Shown in pieces: positions 46,516 through 54,988 of a stretch of DNA of 64,000 nucleotides. Position numbers and translations under genes: made by a program. Source of the stretch: Halomonas heilongjiangensis. Its GTDB lineage: Bacteria; Pseudomonadota; Gammaproteobacteria; Pseudomonadales; Halomonadaceae. The stretch is taken from NCBI RefSeq assembly GCF_002879645.1, contig NZ_PNRE01000104.1:1-64000 (forward strand), given 5' to 3'. The notes beneath the pieces are model-generated. The model made no database searches. It was not told the origin of the DNA and worked only from the letters and a program-made list of their open reading frames with translations. Each line of letters begins with the position of its first letter. The first letter of the stretch is position 1.

Positions 46516-46525
46516 TTGTCTACAA
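46516..46525. promoter_or_regulatory. GntR/FCD-like operator
   Basis: TTGTCTACAA fits the TTGT-NN-ACAA pattern bound by many FCD-type GntR regulators. It overlaps the upstream edge of a sigma-70-like promoter, and a GntR gene (50672-51394) lies inside the operon downstream. Confidence 0.4.
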
Positions 46526-46532
46526 AAGACAG

Positions 46533-46562
46533 TTGACAAAATTTTTTTCGTCGCCCTATGCT
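46533..46562 (+). promoter_or_regulatory. Sigma-70-like promoter toward the second ABC operon
   Basis: TTGACA, an 18-base spacer and TATGCT. It faces the binding-protein gene 400 bp downstream, ahead of the CueR-type box. It could give a copper-independent transcript. Confidence 0.45.
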
Positions 46563-46721
46563 TTTCTCAACGGTGCAAGGCTTGGCGAAGTGGCGCGCGG
46601 GATGCCTGACGAACGCGTGGCGACATGCCCAAGCGTAACGGCAGCGAGAGGGTTGGCAGCGTTGGTTCAGCACGGCATCCAGAGGCGCCAGGCATTGTTC
46701 TCTTGACTTTCCGTTCGCCTC

Positions 46722-46752
46722 TTGACCTTCCCAGTATGGGAAGGTCTAAGTT
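46722..46752 (+). promoter_or_regulatory. CueR-type promoter facing the second ABC operon
   Basis: TTGACC, a 19-base spacer holding CTTCCCAGTATGGGAAGG (near-perfect dyad), then TAAGTT. It has the same architecture as the copA and copZ promoters in this window and points right, toward the importer genes that start 210 bp later. No other plus-strand gene intervenes. Confidence 0.8.
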
Positions 46753-46961
46753 CCCGAATAGCGCCATCGCGGCACACCAGAGCGGGACATGCCGGCCAGC
46801 TGGCGGAGCGCTCGTGGCCAGCGTCAACCTGGCCAATGGCAGGTGCCGTGATCGCGCAACGACCGACGAGATAACCAGCAACAACAAGAGAGGCAGGATG
46901 CCCCTGCGAAGTCCTTTGCTACATGTCGTTCTGCACAATAACAAGCGAGAGGGAGAGACCC

Positions 46962-48500
46962 ATGAATGCTCAAAACTGCCTCAAGGCGGTGCCCGCCCTG
47001 CTCCGAGGGGTGGCTGTCGCTGTCATGATCGGTCCCATGGCCGTTTCGGCCTCGGCAGCCTCCGGCGGAAAAGTCATCTTCGGTGAGCTCTTTACCCCGG
47101 CGTCGGGGTGGGCGGTGGAGACCATCGATGCCTACGTGCTGTCGCGGGCCGGCTGTCTGGAGGGACTGGCGCGCATGGACTACGACGCTACGATCAAACC
47201 GGCGCTGGCCGAGTCCTGGGAGCAGTTGTCGCCGACGGAGTGGGAGTTCCAGCTGCGTGAGGGGGTGACCTTCAATGACGGCACTGCCTTGACGCCGCAA
47301 GTCGTCAGCGATCAGCTCAACCGGCTGTTGAACGTGGCGACCCCGCCCCCGGGATTTTCGCCGAGCGTGATCGAGTCCGTGGAGCCGGCCGGCGAGCGTG
47401 TCGTGCGCATCGTCACCAAGGCGCCGGATGTCTTCGTGCCCAACCGCCTGGCCAGCCCCAATACCGGTATCCTGTCACCCGCCGCGTTTGCCGGCGACCG
47501 TATCAACCCGGTGGGGCATTGCACGGGGCCCTTCGAGATCGTGCGTGAGATTCCCCGCCAGGGCCTGGAGCTCAAGCGCAACGAGAACTATTGGGGGGGC
47601 GAGGTGCAGCTGGCAGAAGGGGAGGTGCGCTACATCCCCGACGGGCAAGTGCGTTCCATGATGGTGGAAACCGGCGAGATTCATATCGCTCGCCAGATAC
47701 CCGCGGCGGCACTGGCACAGATGGAGCGCTCGCAGAAGCTGAAGGTGCATACCGTCGAAGCGCCGCGAACCACCTCGCTCTACCTCAACAACCGCCGTCC
47801 CCCGCTGGACAACATGAAGGTTCGCCAGGCGGTCCAGAGCGCCATCGACGTGGCCGGCATCGCCGAGGCGGTCTACGAAGGCTCGGTGAGTCCGGCAGTG
47901 GGGCAGTTCTCGCCGAACACCCCCTGGGCGCCCGAGAATGCCTCGGTCATTCCCCAGGACCTGGAGCGAGCCCGTCAGCTGCTGGCGGAGTCGGGAGTGC
48001 CGGCGAGCGAGCTTCGTCTCGAGCTGCTGGCCTATGTGGAGCGCCCGGTGCTGGCCGACCTGGCCGCGGTCATCCAGTTCCAGCTTCAGCAGCTGGGCAT
48101 GCAAGTGAATATACGGGTCTCGGAGTATGGGGCGATCGAGCCGCAGCTGCTCTCGGGCGACTTCGACATGGTCCTGCTCTCGCGCGGCTACCTCACCGAT
48201 GTGGCGGACCCGATCGGCACCCTTGCCGAGGATTACGGGTGTAACGGCAGCTACAACCTGGCCGGCTTCTGCGATCCGGAGGTGGATGCACAGCTGGAGA
48301 GGGCGAGAGCGCTGGTGGAGCCCGAGGAACGCAATGCCATCTACCGGGACATCGCCGCGCGCCTGCAGGAGGAGGCGGTGAATGTCTTCCTGATCCACGA
48401 GACCATCAGTGAGGCGGTCGCCAACACGGTGGAAAACTACCAGGTGCATGTCTATGAGCGCACCGCCTTTCACAAGGACCTGGAAGTGAATTCCCTCTAG
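46962..48500 (+). CDS. ABC transporter substrate-binding protein, SBP 5 family (metal-chelate/opine importer candidate)
   Basis: A 512-residue periplasmic binding protein. Residues 1-32 are a Sec signal peptide (VAVAVMIGPMAVSASA). The mature protein has WEFQLREGVTFNDGTALTP and LELKRNENYWGG, typical of the DppA/NikA family. GAGGGAGAG precedes the ATG. The family covers peptides, nickel chelates and opine-type metallophores (NikA, CntA). Promoter type, downstream MFS gene and gene order point to a metal-linked ligand, but no binding residue proves it. A dipeptide or glutathione ligand is the conservative alternative. Confidence 0.88.
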   Translation: MNAQNCLKAVPALLRGVAVAVMIGPMAVSASAASGGKVIFGELFTPASGWAVETIDAYVLSRAGCLEGLARMDYDATIKPALAESWEQLSPTEWEFQLREGVTFNDGTALTPQVVSDQLNRLLNVATPPPGFSPSVIESVEPAGERVVRIVTKAPDVFVPNRLASPNTGILSPAAFAGDRINPVGHCTGPFEIVREIPRQGLELKRNENYWGGEVQLAEGEVRYIPDGQVRSMMVETGEIHIARQIPAAALAQMERSQKLKVHTVEAPRTTSLYLNNRRPPLDNMKVRQAVQSAIDVAGIAEAVYEGSVSPAVGQFSPNTPWAPENASVIPQDLERARQLLAESGVPASELRLELLAYVERPVLADLAAVIQFQLQQLGMQVNIRVSEYGAIEPQLLSGDFDMVLLSRGYLTDVADPIGTLAEDYGCNGSYNLAGFCDPEVDAQLERARALVEPEERNAIYRDIAARLQEEAVNVFLIHETISEAVANTVENYQVHVYERTAFHKDLEVNSL

Positions 48501-48513
48501 CGGCTCGCCGTGA

Positions 48514-48560
48514 GGAAGCGCTGATTCATGTCGCGAGTGCCGCACTGAGTCAGCGCTTCC
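48514..48560 (+). other. Inverted repeat after the binding-protein gene
   Basis: GGAAGCGCTGA and TCAGCGCTTCC are perfect 11-base arms 25 bases apart, 14 bp after the stop codon. No T-run follows. Such hairpins between a binding-protein gene and its permease genes often stabilise the upstream mRNA so that the binding protein is made in excess. Confidence 0.55.
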
Positions 48561-48596
48561 AGAACGAAGATGACAACAATAACGGAGACCCCTCTG

Positions 48597-48692
48597 ATGA
48601 ACAGCCTGAGACTTCTGCCCCCAAAGACTGCCTTCCACGACCCTCGACCGGCAGATGCCCACGACACGTCGTGGCTGACTGGCCGCCGGTGA
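48597..48692 (+). CDS. Possible 31-residue small protein
   Basis: ATG with a CGGAG site 10 bp upstream opens a 31-codon frame (MNSLRLLPPK...TGRR) in the 282-bp gap between the binding-protein and permease genes. It has no membrane segment or known motif. It may be chance. Confidence 0.2.
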   Translation: MNSLRLLPPKTAFHDPRPADAHDTSWLTGRR

Positions 48693-48782
48693 GGATGGTG
48701 TCGATGCGACGCATGGCATCACGGCGCCTGGTTCCGACCGCGTCGGAGCGGGATCCGCACAAACACTGGGAGGGCTGACAGA

Positions 48783-49730
48783 ATGCCTATTTTCATCCTA
48801 CGCCGATTCGCGGTGCTGGCGCTGGCGCTGCTGGTCGTCACGTTTCTGGTCTTTCTCATCCCCTATATCGGGGAGACGGATCCGGTGCGGGCGCTGGCTC
48901 GGGCGCGTTTCGGTCGCCTGGACCTGGATGCGGCCACCATCGAGGCACTACGCCTCGAGCTGGGAATGCACCGGCCGTTGATCGTGCAATATCTGGACTG
49001 GCTGCGCAGTGCGGTGACCGGAGATTTCGGCAACTCGTACATGAGTCGTGAGCCGGTCGTCGAGCAGGTCTGGTCGGCGCTCAAGGTATCCGTCGTATTG
49101 ACGCTGGCGTCGCTGGGCTTCGCCTTCGCCGTGGCCGTTCCCGCAGGCAGCATTGCTGCCCTGCGGCAGGGCGGCTCCTTCGACATGGCGACCAAGTCGC
49201 TTAGCCAGGCGTTCGTGGCCGTGCCGGAATACTGGCTCGCCCCCATGAGCATCCTGGTCTTTGCGCTCTATCTGGGCTGGCTACCGTCGGCGGGCTGGCG
49301 GGGGCCGGAGTCGGTGATCCTGCCGGCCCTGGCGCTGTCGCTGCGTCCCATGGGCTATTTCACCCAGGTCATGCGAGCCTCGATGATCGACGTGCTCAAC
49401 TCCCCCCATATCGTGGCGGCGCACAGCCGCGGCCTGAGCGTTCGGCGCACGCTGATCGCCCATGGCCTGCGCAACGCCCTGCTGCCCGTGATCACGCTGT
49501 TCTCGGTGTGGATGGCGGGCCTGCTGGGTGGGGCGGTAGTCATCGAGGTCATCTTCGCGGTACCCGGCATGGGCCGGTTGGTCTACTCGGCGATCGTCAA
49601 TGGCGACATACCGGTGCTGCAGGCGGGCCTGGTCGCCATCGTGACCCTTGCCGTCGTTATCAACACGGTCACGGATCTGGCCTACACCGTTCTCAACCCG
49701 GTAGTGAGGATCGACAATGCCACAGCTTGA
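48783..49730 (+). CDS. ABC importer permease (DppB/NikB-type)
   Basis: A 315-residue inner-membrane permease with about six transmembrane helices. It starts FILRRFAVLALALLVVTFLVFL, and the coupling loop is AHSRGLSVRRTLIAHGLRNA. It overlaps the next permease by 14 bp. It comes second in the binding protein-permease-permease-GntR-ATPase-ATPase-MFS order. Confidence 0.92.
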   Translation: MPIFILRRFAVLALALLVVTFLVFLIPYIGETDPVRALARARFGRLDLDAATIEALRLELGMHRPLIVQYLDWLRSAVTGDFGNSYMSREPVVEQVWSALKVSVVLTLASLGFAFAVAVPAGSIAALRQGGSFDMATKSLSQAFVAVPEYWLAPMSILVFALYLGWLPSAGWRGPESVILPALALSLRPMGYFTQVMRASMIDVLNSPHIVAAHSRGLSVRRTLIAHGLRNALLPVITLFSVWMAGLLGGAVVIEVIFAVPGMGRLVYSAIVNGDIPVLQAGLVAIVTLAVVINTVTDLAYTVLNPVVRIDNATA

Positions 49731-50640
49731 TACCCCCCTGTCGCCGGACAGCGTGCAGGGCATGAGATCGAGAATGGGCAACTTGCACATGGTGAAGTCC
49801 TGGCTTGTCCATCTCTCCCGACACAACCGCACGCTGTTGGTGGCCGGCAGCGTATTCGCCACCGTGATCGTGCTCTTGCTGCTCACGCCCTGGATAGCGC
49901 AACACGCCCCTTCGGCGATGACGCTTTCGGAACGCTTTGCAGGCCCCAGTGCGGAACACTGGCTGGGGCAGGATCACCTGGGCCGGGATGTCTTCAGTCG
50001 CCTGCTCTACGGCGGTCAGTTCTCGGTCTCCATTACCACCATCACCCTGGTGATCTCGGCCGTAGTCGGCACCCTGCTGGGCGTGATCAGTGCCCGGGCA
50101 GGGGGTGTCGTCGACGAGTTCCTGATGCGCCTCGTGGATCTGATGATCTCGTTTCCCGATGTGCTGGTGGCACTGCTCCTGGTCGCCATCCTGGGGCCGG
50201 GCTATGGCACGCTGATCCTCGCGCTCACCATTACCGGCTGGACGCCCTTTGCGCGGATGACACGTGGGCTGGCGCTGGAGATCAACGCCAAGGATTATAT
50301 CCGGGCGGCGGAAATACTCGGCTGCTCGCGTACCTTCATCATCGTGTATCACGTGATTCCCAATGTCCTGAGGCCGCTGGCCACGATTGCGTTCCTGCGC
50401 TTCGGCCACAAGTTGATCACGGTGGGAAGCCTCTCCTTCCTGGGGCTTGGGGTGCAGCCGCCCGATACGGATTGGGCCGCGATGCTGGCCGAGGCGCTTC
50501 CCTATCTGGATCGTGCCCCCGCCCTGGTACTGATTCCCGGCCTGGCCATCTTCATCACCGCGTTGAGCGTCACGCTGGTCGGGCAGGGCCTGGAGGCGCA
50601 TCTGGATGCAAAAATGAAGTGGCGTCATGAAAGTAAATGA
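49717..50640 (+). CDS. ABC importer permease (DppC/NikC-type)
   Basis: A 307-residue permease with a 35-residue cytoplasmic lead and six helices. LGQDHLGRDVFSRLLYGGQFSV is the DppC signature, and RAAEILGCSRTFIIVYHVIPN is the coupling loop. The start overlaps the previous gene; other ATGs occur within the first 25 codons. Confidence 0.9.
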   Translation: MPQLDTPLSPDSVQGMRSRMGNLHMVKSWLVHLSRHNRTLLVAGSVFATVIVLLLLTPWIAQHAPSAMTLSERFAGPSAEHWLGQDHLGRDVFSRLLYGGQFSVSITTITLVISAVVGTLLGVISARAGGVVDEFLMRLVDLMISFPDVLVALLLVAILGPGYGTLILALTITGWTPFARMTRGLALEINAKDYIRAAEILGCSRTFIIVYHVIPNVLRPLATIAFLRFGHKLITVGSLSFLGLGVQPPDTDWAAMLAEALPYLDRAPALVLIPGLAIFITALSVTLVGQGLEAHLDAKMKWRHESK

Positions 50641-50671
50641 ATGATTTTCGATCGAGATAAGGAGAGTCGTC

Positions 50672-51394
50672 ATGATGCAGCTGCATGCGGGACCGAAACC
50701 CGTCGTTCGCTCGACCATGTCGAGCATGGTCACCGAACAGATTCGCGATGCCATCCTGTCTGGTGCCTATCCGCCGGGCATGCAGTTGAACGAAAAACTG
50801 GTCGCCGAGAGCTGTGGCGTCAGTCGCGGGCCGGTCAGGGAGGCCATCCAACGTCTCCTGCAGGAGGGGCTGCTGGTCAGCGAGCCGCACCGTGGCGTTT
50901 TCGTGCTGGAGCTCACGGAGGACGATCTCGAGGACATCTATTTTACCCGCGATGCGGTAGAGCGCGCGGCATTGCGGCGCATTGTCCAGTCCGGTCGCGG
51001 AGAAGAGCTCTCCGTTCGACTCAGGGCCATCGTGGAGTCCATGAGAAAGGCCGTCGAGGAGGAGGAGTGGACCGAGGTCGCCTCCCTGGATATTCGCTTT
51101 CACTCCGAGCTGGTGAACGCCGCCGGAAGTCGGCGGCTGTCCCGCCTGTTTGCCACGCTGATGGCGGAAATGGGGCTCTGCCTCAATCAATTGCTCGGGG
51201 TATACCGCGGACGCGGTCGGCTGATCGAAGAGCACGAGTACTTGGCAAAGCTGGTAGCGAGCGGTGACATCGAGAAACTCGAAAAAGCCATGGCCGACCA
51301 TCTCCAGGAACCGGTCGAAACCATCTGCAATGCCTGGGAAAGGGCGAGGCAGGAAAACGGAAAATTGACGGCCTCAGGTGTGGAAAAAGGCTGA
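50672..51394 (+). CDS. GntR-family regulator (FCD type) inside the ABC operon
   Basis: A 240-residue regulator. The N-terminal winged helix (IRDAILSGAYPPGMQLNEKLVAESCGVSRGPVREAIQRL) is followed by an alpha-helical FCD ligand domain with RFHSELVNAAGSRRL and a metal-type His late in the fold. It sits between the permease and ATPase genes, so it is probably made with the importer and represses its own operon in the absence of a ligand. AAGGAGAG precedes the ATG. A TTGTCTACAA site in the upstream control region is a possible target. Confidence 0.92.
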   Translation: MMQLHAGPKPVVRSTMSSMVTEQIRDAILSGAYPPGMQLNEKLVAESCGVSRGPVREAIQRLLQEGLLVSEPHRGVFVLELTEDDLEDIYFTRDAVERAALRRIVQSGRGEELSVRLRAIVESMRKAVEEEEWTEVASLDIRFHSELVNAAGSRRLSRLFATLMAEMGLCLNQLLGVYRGRGRLIEEHEYLAKLVASGDIEKLEKAMADHLQEPVETICNAWERARQENGKLTASGVEKG

Positions 51395-51467
51395 GCCGCC
51401 ATGCCGGATATCGAATAGGCCTGGCTAGACACAATCACCCACATAATCACAACAGAGGGGATTAAAA

Positions 51468-52556
51468 ATGCTTGCCAACCAAACGACCGTGCAGCATCAG
51501 TTGCGACCGGAGGTATGCGCCCCGGTTCTCGAAGTCGAGCATCTCACCGTCGGTGTTCCTGGTGTCGGTGCCATCATCAACGACCTGAACTTGACCATTC
51601 GGCGAGGTGAGGTTCTGGCCCTGGTCGGCGAATCCGGCTCCGGCAAGAGCATGACGGCGCGCAGCCTGATGCGTCTGATGCCTTCTGGCATCTCGATCCT
51701 AGAGGGATCGGTGCGTATCTGTGGCGAAGAGGTGCTCTCTCTGCCCGAAGACAAGTTCAATGAGTACCGTGGTGCCAGAATCGCGATGCTGTTTCAGCAG
51801 CCACACGTGATGCTGGATCCGACCTGCACGGTGGGCGCCCAGGCCGGCGAGGCGTTGCACGTCCACCAGCATCTGACCGCCGAAGAGGAGCACGAACGGG
51901 TCGTCCAGCTGTTCCGCGACGTGGGGATCCCCGAGCCCGAAGAGCGGATGAAGTGCTATCCGCACCAGATGTCGGGTGGGATGGCGCAGCGGGTGATGAT
52001 CGCAGCGGCACTGAGCGCCGATCCCGACCTGCTCATTGCCGACGAGCCGACCACGGCGCTGGACGTTACCGTTCAGGCGCAGATTCTGCAGCTGCTGGAT
52101 CGCAAGCGGCGTGAACGCAACCTCTCCATCCTGCTGATCACCCATGACCTCTCGGTGGTCTCGGCGATCGCGGACCGGGTGGCCGTGATGTACTCGGGCG
52201 AGATCGTGGAGCAGGGCACCACCGACGAGATCCTGCACAGCCCCAAGCACCCTTACACTCAATCGCTGATCCATTGTTCACTCCTGCAGGCGGATGAGTC
52301 GGGCGAGCTGTACGCCATTCCGGGCACGCCCCCGGAACTGCTGTCGAAGATCCCGGGGTGCCGGTTCCGTTCGCGCTGTCAGGTCGCCGAAAAGTGGGGG
52401 CACCCGGAAGTCTGCTCGCGGGTTGCCCCCCCGATGGTCGAGCATGGCGGCCCCGGCTGCTGCGCACGCTGCTGGGTCGGGGCGTCGAACGACATCCAGG
52501 CCCAGGCCATCAGGATCTGTCAGACCGAACTGGAGGGCCATCGTGATGGCTGTTGA
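51468..52556 (+). CDS. ABC importer ATPase (DppD/NikD-type)
   Basis: A 362-residue ATPase. Walker A is GESGSGKSMTARSL, the signature is MSGGMAQRVM, and Walker B is LLIADEPTTALDV. The C-terminal oligopeptide-ABC segment contains CRFRSRCQVAEKW and further Cys residues (GCCARCW), the region that holds an iron-sulfur site in some dipeptide ATPases. It overlaps the next ATPase gene by 11 bp. Confidence 0.93.
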   Translation: MLANQTTVQHQLRPEVCAPVLEVEHLTVGVPGVGAIINDLNLTIRRGEVLALVGESGSGKSMTARSLMRLMPSGISILEGSVRICGEEVLSLPEDKFNEYRGARIAMLFQQPHVMLDPTCTVGAQAGEALHVHQHLTAEEEHERVVQLFRDVGIPEPEERMKCYPHQMSGGMAQRVMIAAALSADPDLLIADEPTTALDVTVQAQILQLLDRKRRERNLSILLITHDLSVVSAIADRVAVMYSGEIVEQGTTDEILHSPKHPYTQSLIHCSLLQADESGELYAIPGTPPELLSKIPGCRFRSRCQVAEKWGHPEVCSRVAPPMVEHGGPGCCARCWVGASNDIQAQAIRICQTELEGHRDGC

Positions 52557-53598
52557 GACACGCACCGTTCCTCATGCGGCGGGCCCGATTCTGCGCATAA
52601 CCGACGCCATGAAATACTATCCGTTGCGTGGCGGTCTTTTGCGCCGGAGCCGTCAGGTGCGGTCCGTGGATGGCATCAGTCTCGCCGTCGCCAAGGGCGA
52701 ATCCCTGGGGCTGGTGGGCGAGTCGGGGTGCGGAAAGAGCACCCTGGCGCGGCTGATTCTCGGCATGTCGTCGCTGACCTCGGGCCATATCGATATCGAC
52801 GGCATCGACGTCTCGTCGGCCGGGGGGAGCGAGCGCAAGCGTCTGCGCCGCACCGTCCAGCTGGTGTTCCAGGACCCCTTCAGTGCGCTGGACCCCCGCA
52901 TGACGATAGGCCGCAGCTTGTATGCTCCGTTGTCGCAGAACCGCATCGGGACCCGGCCCGAGCGGCTGCAGCGGATCATCCGGGCCCTGGACGATGTCGG
53001 CCTGGATTCGAGCTTCATCAACCGCTTCCCCAGCCAGTGCTCCGGGGGGCAGCTGCAGCGGGTGGTGATCGCGCGTGCCCTGCTGCTCGAGCCGCAGGTG
53101 CTGGTGTGTGACGAGCCGACCTCGGCGCTGGATTCCTCGATGCGCTCCCAGATCTTGAACCTTCTGGCATCGCTCAAGAAGCGCTACGACCTCACCCTGG
53201 TGGTCATCTCCCATGACCTGCGCGTGGTGCATTACCTCTGCGATCGAGTTGCGGTGATGTATCTGGGCCGCATCGTCGAAGTCGCCGAGAGCGAGGAACT
53301 CTTCGCGAACCCGCTGCATCCCTATACCCGCTCGCTGATCAATGCCTCGATGCTCGAAGAGAAAGGACTCGAGGGGTGTGCGATGGCACGTGGTGAACCG
53401 CCAAGCCCGATTGCCCCGCCGCCGGGTTGCAGTTTCCATCCCCGCTGTCCGATTGCCAGGCCGGAGTGCAGCCGTGCCCTCCCGGAGCTGATCGCTACCA
53501 GTGATGGGCACCAGGTCCGCTGCCCCTACCACGCCGCGGAGTCGGAGGAGAGTGACCCTGCCCGTCGTGCAGACATGGCGGCAGTGGGTGCCGGTTAG
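52546..53598 (+). CDS. ABC importer ATPase (DppF/NikE-type)
   Basis: A 350-residue ATPase with Walker A GESGCGKSTLARLI, signature CSGGQLQRVV, Walker B VLVCDEPTSALDSS and the C-terminal GCSFHPRCPIARPECS. The ATG at 52546 overlaps the previous stop. It completes a two-ATPase importer, in contrast to the fused ATPase of the first importer. The MFS gene follows after 11 bp. Confidence 0.93.
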   Translation: MAVETRTVPHAAGPILRITDAMKYYPLRGGLLRRSRQVRSVDGISLAVAKGESLGLVGESGCGKSTLARLILGMSSLTSGHIDIDGIDVSSAGGSERKRLRRTVQLVFQDPFSALDPRMTIGRSLYAPLSQNRIGTRPERLQRIIRALDDVGLDSSFINRFPSQCSGGQLQRVVIARALLLEPQVLVCDEPTSALDSSMRSQILNLLASLKKRYDLTLVVISHDLRVVHYLCDRVAVMYLGRIVEVAESEELFANPLHPYTRSLINASMLEEKGLEGCAMARGEPPSPIAPPPGCSFHPRCPIARPECSRALPELIATSDGHQVRCPYHAAESEESDPARRADMAAVGAG

Positions 53599-53609
53599 CG
53601 AGGTGGATC

Positions 53610-54941
53610 ATGTTCGAACCCTTGCAGGATTGGCGATACCGCCGTCTGTTCTCTGCCCAGTGCATGGCACTGCTGGGTACGGGCCTTGCCACCATCGCGC
53701 TGGCGCTGCTGGCCTACGAGCTGGCGCAGGAACGGGCGGGGGTGGTCATGGGCACGGCACTGGCCATCAAGATGGTCGCCTACGTCATCGTCGCACCGCT
53801 GGCGCAGGCCTTCGCCGAACGCTTGCCCCGACGTCGGGTGCTGATCGTGCTGGAAATGCTGCGTGGCAGCGTGGTGCTGCTGCTCCCCTTCGTCACCGAG
53901 GTGTGGCAGGTCTACGTACTGATCTTCGTGCTGCAGTCGGCATCGGCGGCGTTCACGCCGACGCTGCAGGCCACGATTCCCGCGGTGCTGCGAGAGGAGC
54001 GTCGCTATGTGAAGGGGCTCGCCCTGACCCGGCTGGCGCACGACCTGGAAAACCTTCTCAGCCCCCTGCTGGCCGCCTATCTGTTGACCCTGATGTCCTT
54101 CAACCTGTTGTTCGTCGGCACGGCGCTGGGAATGTTCGCATCGGCGGCGATCATCGCCATGACGGCACTGCCACGCGTCGAGCGCGCCGAGCAGCGTTCC
54201 TACACCGCCCGCGCACTGCGGGGAGTGAAGATCTTCCTCCATACCCCCAGCCTGAAGGGGCTCACCGCCATCCACTTCGCCATCGCCGCGGGCGGTGCCA
54301 TGGTGCTGGTGAACACCGTGGTCTACGTGCAGGGCGTGCTGGGGTTGGGGCAGCGCGAGGTGGCGCTGGTCATGGCCTGCTTCGGTGCCGGTTCCATGAG
54401 CGTGGCGCTGCTGGTGCCTCACCTCATCCATCGTGTCCGGGACCGGACCATCATGCTGGCGGGTTGCCTGGCCACAGTGGTGGCGATGGCCATCGGGGCG
54501 CTGACACCGCAGACGCTATGGAGCCTGCTGCTGCTGTGGCCGCTACTGGGGGCTGCCCTGGGGGCGGGTGTGACCACGGCGGGGCGGGTACTGCTCCATT
54601 CGTCCAGGGAGAGTGATCGCCCTGCGGTCTTTGCGGCGCATTTCTCCATTTCGCATGCGGCTTGGTTGGTGACCTATCCCACCGCCGGCGTGGTGGGCGC
54701 CCGATTCGGCCTGGACGCCGCCTTCCTGGTGCTTGGCGTGCTGGCACTGCTGGGAACCCTGCTGGCCATGCGTGCCTGGCCGGCTGGGCTCGTGCTGACG
54801 GTGGAGCATGTGCACGCGGACCTGTCCCCCGACGATCCGCACCTGGCGGATGCCCATGGGGGGCGCCACGCCCATCCCATCGTGATCGATGACCTGCATG
54901 GTACCTGGCCAGCCTCGGGTGGCAGAGTGGGGCGCCTGTAA
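53610..54941 (+). CDS. MFS transporter with His-rich C-terminus (CntE/NreB-like candidate)
   Basis: A 443-residue major-facilitator protein with about 12 membrane helices (GTGLATIALALLAYELAQE and VLVNTVVYVQGVLGLG among them). After the last helix comes a 45-residue tail with seven His (EHVHAD, DPHLADAHGG, RHAHPI, DLHG), a feature of metal-related MFS exporters. It is the last gene of the importer operon, 11 bp after the second ATPase. In CntABCDF-E systems an MFS protein exports the free metallophore, so this one may export a chelator or metal. A drug exporter is the other option. Confidence 0.8.
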   Translation: MFEPLQDWRYRRLFSAQCMALLGTGLATIALALLAYELAQERAGVVMGTALAIKMVAYVIVAPLAQAFAERLPRRRVLIVLEMLRGSVVLLLPFVTEVWQVYVLIFVLQSASAAFTPTLQATIPAVLREERRYVKGLALTRLAHDLENLLSPLLAAYLLTLMSFNLLFVGTALGMFASAAIIAMTALPRVERAEQRSYTARALRGVKIFLHTPSLKGLTAIHFAIAAGGAMVLVNTVVYVQGVLGLGQREVALVMACFGAGSMSVALLVPHLIHRVRDRTIMLAGCLATVVAMAIGALTPQTLWSLLLLWPLLGAALGAGVTTAGRVLLHSSRESDRPAVFAAHFSISHAAWLVTYPTAGVVGARFGLDAAFLVLGVLALLGTLLAMRAWPAGLVLTVEHVHADLSPDDPHLADAHGGRHAHPIVIDDLHGTWPASGGRVGRL

Positions 54942-54988
54942 AGGGGATCGATCATTCTCGCCCTTCCGACCCTATAAGGTTACCTGCC

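Larger units (their letters stand above)
46423..46961. other. 539-bp divergent control region between copA and the second ABC operon
   Basis: No gene is supported. It contains, left to right, the copA CueR box, a GntR-like TTGTCTACAA site, a sigma-70-like promoter facing right, a second CueR-type box facing right, and an imperfect dyad ACCTGGC-caat-GGCAGGT near 46827. Frames crossing it have poor ribosome sites. Confidence 0.6.

Noticed and set aside
46625..47086. 153-codon frame overlapping the start of the second binding-protein gene
   Set aside because: It crosses the CueR-type promoter and runs into the binding-protein gene in another frame; it has no family features.
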